In this document: in pieces, positions 6,399-9,214 of the stretch
How positions within the stretch are numbered: position 1 is the stretch's first letter
Layout: each line of letters opens with the position of its first letter
Assembly (NCBI GenBank): GCA_946478775.1
Contig: CAMLDR010000165.1
Coordinates: forward strand, 1 to 9,214
Reading direction: 5' to 3'
DNA: 9,214 nt
Origin: an uncultured Flavobacteriales bacterium
GTDB lineage: Bacteria > Bacteroidota > Bacteroidia > Flavobacteriales > Crocinitomicaceae
Position numbers and translations under genes: made by a program
Notes under the pieces: model-generated
Seen by the model: the letters and a program-made list of their open reading frames with translations, nothing else
Database searches by the model: none
What the model was told of the DNA's origin: nothing

Positions 6399-7199
6399 CT
6401 AAAAATTGACTGTTAAACCAAATGTTAGCGGGTAAACTCCGACGGTTTTGTCGGTATCGAAAAGAGGCAGCAGGTTATAATTTGCAAATACTCCAATGTC
6501 CTTATATCCAAGTTTCACAGCTGCATCCAAACGGAAAGCATTCAAACCGTATACTCCTTTTGTTTTTGTACGGATCTTTGTCTTGTCTTCTTCAATCACT
6601 TGCTTGGTGCTTGAACCCAATCTCACCCCACCGATTACACCGGCCGCAAGGTAAAAGCCTTTGTCAGACTCTGCGTTTGTGCAAAATTCAAGCATCAACG
6701 GCACTGTTAAATAAACCGCACGCAATTTGTTCTTTTGGTAATCATTCACCGTATCCTTAAACACCCACAACGAATCCGAATTAGCATTCAAGATGTTGCT
6801 CTTTAAACCAATTTGCGTCCAGTTAAGACCCAAGCCGGTGGTGAGTCCGATGTAATTCTTGTAGATCTTGAATTTGTACTCTGCAAAGTTCAGGTTCCAG
6901 CTGAAGGACTTACCGGGATCATTTTCCCAGTGCTCGTCATTGGGGAAACTGCTTTTCATGGCACTGTTCAACAAGATGGTCGGTCCAAATTCAATTCCCG
7001 CCCAATGCGCTTCAAAATGTTTCAGGGTATGCTTGTCAGGGGCAGCATCGATCGTGTCTCCATCTTCCTCACCTTCTGAATGATTAATGATCAAAATTTG
7101 TTTTTCTTTCATTCTGATACGAGTTGTATCCGGATCTTCCTGGCCGTTTGCATAACCAAACAGGAAGAAAATAAATGTGATAAATAAACCTGTTTTCAT
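6399..7199 (-). CDS. Outer-membrane beta-barrel protein (PorT/OMP_b-brl-like)
   Basis: Predicted 266-residue secreted protein. It starts with a signal peptide (MKTGLFITFIFFLFGYANG, then Q). A short hydrophilic linker follows with an acidic patch (SEGEEDGD, residues 41-48). From about residue 65 (HWAGIEFGPTILLN) the chain alternates like a small beta-barrel: YIGLTTGLGLNWTQIGL, RAVYLTVPLMLEF, GFYLAAGVIGGVRLG, RLDAAVKLGYKDIGVFANYNLLPLF and a closing strand YPLTFGLTVNF. The terminal Phe is typical of outer-membrane insertion signals. The strand spacing resembles the Bacteroidota outer-membrane beta-barrel families of eight or so strands. Such genes often sit beside ECF sigma and anti-sigma genes, but none is visible here. 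The specific function is unknown. The ATG at 7199 is the only start that gives a clean signal peptide. Confidence 0.82.
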   Translation of the reverse strand: MKTGLFITFIFFLFGYANGQEDPDTTRIRMKEKQILIINHSEGEEDGDTIDAAPDKHTLKHFEAHWAGIEFGPTILLNSAMKSSFPNDEHWENDPGKSFSWNLNFAEYKFKIYKNYIGLTTGLGLNWTQIGLKSNILNANSDSLWVFKDTVNDYQKNKLRAVYLTVPLMLEFCTNAESDKGFYLAAGVIGGVRLGSSTKQVIEEDKTKIRTKTKGVYGLNAFRLDAAVKLGYKDIGVFANYNLLPLFDTDKTVGVYPLTFGLTVNF

Positions 7200-7259
7200 A
7201 TTTCTTAATTTTATTGTTTTCTATTAGCTGAGTACTTCGTGCTTTTCGAACATATGACC

Positions 7260-7296
7260 TTTTCAAGTCTGATTTTGTTACAGCAACTCTTGAAAA
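7260..7296. repeat. 8-bp inverted repeat in divergent intergenic region
   Basis: TTTTCAAG (7260-7267) and CTTGAAAA (7289-7296) are perfect reverse complements 21 bp apart. They lie between the divergent beta-barrel and aspS genes, about 60-95 bp upstream of the beta-barrel start. They could be an operator or chance pairing in AT-rich DNA. No clear -7 box for the beta-barrel gene was found here; the closest is TATGTTCG, with one mismatch, on the minus strand. Confidence 0.25.
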
Positions 7297-7366
7297 AAAT
7301 CAAATTAATTTATAATTCATTGATTATAAGCTATTTATTTGCAATAAAAAATAATTGGCTGAGACG

Positions 7367-7397
7367 TTTTAAAGCTCTTGTACAATCGTTAATTTTG
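7367..7397 (+). promoter_or_regulatory. Promoter of aspS (TTTT -33 and TAATTTTG -7)
   Basis: TAATTTTG (7390-7397) is a perfect TAnnTTTG match. TTTT at 7367-7370 lies 19 bp upstream, three of four bases matching the TTTG -33 box at the correct spacing. The -7 box ends 19 nt before the ATG, which predicts a leader of about 12 nt. This is the best promoter candidate in the window. Confidence 0.55.
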
Positions 7398-7416
7398 CAA
7401 ATCAATTTTCAAGTAC

Positions 7417-9159
7417 ATGTACAGATCACATACAAATGGTGAATTACGCGCCACACACATCGGACAGGAAGTAACATTGGCAGGCTGGGTCCAAAAATCC
7501 AGAGATCTTGGGGGAATGACCTTTGTGGATTTACGTGACCGGTATGGCATCACCCAATTGGCTTTCAACCTGGAAGAAAACAGTGATTTGTGTCTTCAGG
7601 CCAGAAAATTGGGACGTGAATTTGTGATCCAGGTAAAAGGACTTGTCATTGAACGAAGCAGCAAGAATGGGAATTTACCAACTGGCGACATCGAGATCAA
7701 AGTTTCGGAACTGAATCTGCTGAATGCAGCTAAAACTCCTCCGTTCACAATTGAAGATGATACGGACGGCGGGGAAGAACTGCGCGCTCAATACCGCTAC
7801 CTGGATTTAAGAAGAAATCCGGTGCAGCAGAAATTGCGTTTGAGAAATCACGTTGCATTGGAAACACGCAAATATTTGGATTCAAAAGGGTTCTTAGATG
7901 TAGAAACACCTTATTTAATCAAATCAACACCTGAAGGAGCTCGTGATTTCGTGGTTCCAAGCAGAATGAACCAGGGAGAGTTTTATGCTTTGCCTCAATC
8001 TCCACAAACTTTTAAGCAATTGCTGATGGTTTCCGGGTTTGACCGCTATTACCAGATCGTAAAGTGTTTCCGTGATGAAGATTTACGTGCTGACCGTCAG
8101 CCGGAGTTTACCCAGATCGATTGTGAAATGGCGTTTGTGGAACAGGAAGACATTTTGAATATGTTTGAAGGATTGATCAAACACTTATTCCAAACCGTTC
8201 GCGGAATCACTTTTGAGGGAGATTTCCCTAGAATGACCTATGAAGAAGCCATGGCAACTTACGGCTCAGACAAACCGGACATTCGTTTCGACATGAAATT
8301 CACGGACTTGAAAGCCCTTTCTGGCGGAAAGAACTTCCCGGTATTTGACAACGCAGAAGCGGTTATCGGAATTGCAGTTCCGGGAGCAAGCGAATATACA
8401 CGCAAGCAATTGGACGAAATCACGGATTGGGTGAAACGCCCTCAAATAGGTGCGCTTGGTTTGGTTTATTTGAAATGCAATGCAGACGGAACCTTCAAAA
8501 GTTCGGTAGATAAATTCTACGACGAAGCATCTTTGAAAGCATGGGCTGAAGCTACCGGGGCAAAAGCCGGAGATTTGGTCTTTGTGTTGAGTGGCGATTT
8601 GGATAAGACACGCAAACAAATGAATGAACTGCGTTTACGCATGGGAACAGAACTTGGCCTGCGCAAACCGGACGAATTCAAACCTTTGTGGGTATTGGAT
8701 TTCCCACTTTTGGAATGGGATGAAGATAACAACCGTTATCATGCTATGCACCATCCGTTTACTTCTCCGAAACCGGAAGATTTCAACCTGATTGATTCAG
8801 AACCGGGAAAAGTAAGAGCAAATGCTTACGATTTAGCCATGAATGGTGTTGAATTGGGTGGTGGTTCTATTCGTATTCACGACAGAACGCTTCAATCACG
8901 TATGTTTGAGTTACTGGGATTCACTCCGGAACAGGCACAGGATCAATTCGGATTCTTATTAAATGCATTTGAATACGGTGCTCCTCCACACGGTGGATTG
9001 GCATTTGGTTTGGATCGTTTGGTAGCCACTATGGGCGGTTCGGATTCGATTCGTGATTACATTGCATTCCCTAAGAACAACAGCGGAAGAGATGTGATGA
9101 TCGATGCACCTTCCAGGATTGATGAAGCACAATTGAAAGAATTGGGGATTAAACTGTAA
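7417..9159 (+). CDS. aspS: Aspartyl-tRNA synthetase
   Basis: Complete 580-residue bacterial-type class II AspRS, which attaches aspartate to tRNA-Asp in the cytoplasm. The N-terminal OB-fold anticodon-binding domain (about 1-105) opens with [31 protein letters not shown]. The catalytic core carries YLDLRRNP, motif 1 around FLDVETPYL, the flipping loop STPEGARDF (170-178), [11 protein letters not shown] (Q194-S-P-Q197), motif 2 [18 protein letters not shown] (Arg219), and motif 3 GLAFGLDRL (Arg534). A bacterial GAD insertion domain lies at about 285-405. Length and motifs match the bacterial family, and nothing essential is missing. The start fits: the conserved N-terminal Arg-Ser-His falls directly after Met-Tyr, and there is a promoter just upstream. 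No Shine-Dalgarno sequence is seen. The start codon sits within the palindrome GTACATGTAC. A tandem repeat begins right after the stop, and no terminator is visible before the window ends. Confidence 0.98.
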   Translation: MYRSHTNGELRATHIGQEVTLAGWVQKSRDLGGMTFVDLRDRYGITQLAFNLEENSDLCLQARKLGREFVIQVKGLVIERSSKNGNLPTGDIEIKVSELNLLNAAKTPPFTIEDDTDGGEELRAQYRYLDLRRNPVQQKLRLRNHVALETRKYLDSKGFLDVETPYLIKSTPEGARDFVVPSRMNQGEFYALPQSPQTFKQLLMVSGFDRYYQIVKCFRDEDLRADRQPEFTQIDCEMAFVEQEDILNMFEGLIKHLFQTVRGITFEGDFPRMTYEEAMATYGSDKPDIRFDMKFTDLKALSGGKNFPVFDNAEAVIGIAVPGASEYTRKQLDEITDWVKRPQIGALGLVYLKCNADGTFKSSVDKFYDEASLKAWAEATGAKAGDLVFVLSGDLDKTRKQMNELRLRMGTELGLRKPDEFKPLWVLDFPLLEWDEDNNRYHAMHHPFTSPKPEDFNLIDSEPGKVRANAYDLAMNGVELGGGSIRIHDRTLQSRMFELLGFTPEQAQDQFGFLLNAFEYGAPPHGGLAFGLDRLVATMGGSDSIRDYIAFPKNNSGRDVMIDAPSRIDEAQLKELGIKL

Positions 9160-9214
9160 ACGAATTACGAATTACGAATTACGAATTACGAATTACGAAT
9201 TACGAATTACGAAT
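9160..9214. repeat. Heptamer tandem repeat (ACGAATT)n after aspS
   Basis: Seven perfect copies of ACGAATT (starting at 9160, 9167, 9174, 9181, 9188, 9195, 9202) plus six bases of an eighth run to the window edge. The array starts at the base after the aspS TAA and has no mismatch, suggesting recent expansion or homogenisation. The full length is unknown because it is cut by the window. It has no spacers, so it is not a CRISPR array. Confidence 0.97.

Noticed and set aside
7310..7329. Inverted repeat TTATAAT / ATTATAA upstream of aspS
   Set aside because: It is composed only of A and T in a very AT-rich stretch, so chance occurrence is likely, and no T-tract or promoter overlap gives it a role.
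7239..7442. 67-codon frame overlapping the aspS start
   Set aside because: It covers AT-rich intergenic DNA and the aspS promoter, and overlaps the well-supported aspS N-terminus in another frame.
9160..9214. CRISPR array
   Set aside because: Units are 7 bp with no spacers and no cas genes; it is a simple tandem repeat.

Overview
The window looks like an ordinary chromosomal segment of a Bacteroidota bacterium, most plausibly a Flavobacteriales-type genome (for example the Fluviicola/Crocinitomicaceae neighbourhood; that placement is inference). The signs are: start codons with no Shine-Dalgarno sequence, several Bacteroidota-type -7 boxes (TAnnTTTG) just upstream of starts, signal peptides cut before Gln, a C-S-D-D lipoprotein N-terminus, a PorT-like outer-membrane beta-barrel protein, a TPR plus LytS-type sensor, and short AT-rich tandem repeats directly after stop codons.

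Layout from left to right: the last 35 codons of a probable tryptophanyl-tRNA synthetase (trpS), then a 226-bp gap with a terminator-like hairpin. Next comes a family 5 (peptide/Opp type) solute-binding lipoprotein gene on the plus strand, closed by a strong rho-independent terminator. A complete polyphosphate kinase gene (ppk1) follows on the plus strand. A 67-bp array of GTTCAAA-like words separates it from a convergent minus-strand gene for a TPR/transmembrane/LytS-type histidine-kinase-like protein. A second minus-strand gene encodes an outer-membrane beta-barrel protein and has its own 14-bp terminator. After a divergent 217-bp AT-rich gap comes a complete aspartyl-tRNA synthetase gene (aspS) on the plus strand. 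The window ends inside a 7-bp tandem repeat that starts right after the aspS stop.

The genes do not form one pathway. Most appear to be single transcription units: three terminators, two convergent or divergent junctions and four start-proximal -7 boxes separate them. Two tRNA synthetases flank polyphosphate metabolism and envelope genes, which is typical of scattered Bacteroidota housekeeping regions. I do not see a mobile element, CRISPR array, phage genes, defence island or biosynthetic cluster.

The most notable item is the LytS-like protein. Its phospho-acceptor His is replaced by Asp (INPDF instead of INPHF) and its N-box Asn is also lost, so it may be a catalytically inactive (pseudo) histidine kinase. 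Other points of interest are a solute-binding lipoprotein with a possible surface-export signal and no visible permease, a possible small RNA or attenuated leader before that gene, and the two tandem-repeat arrays sitting at gene ends.
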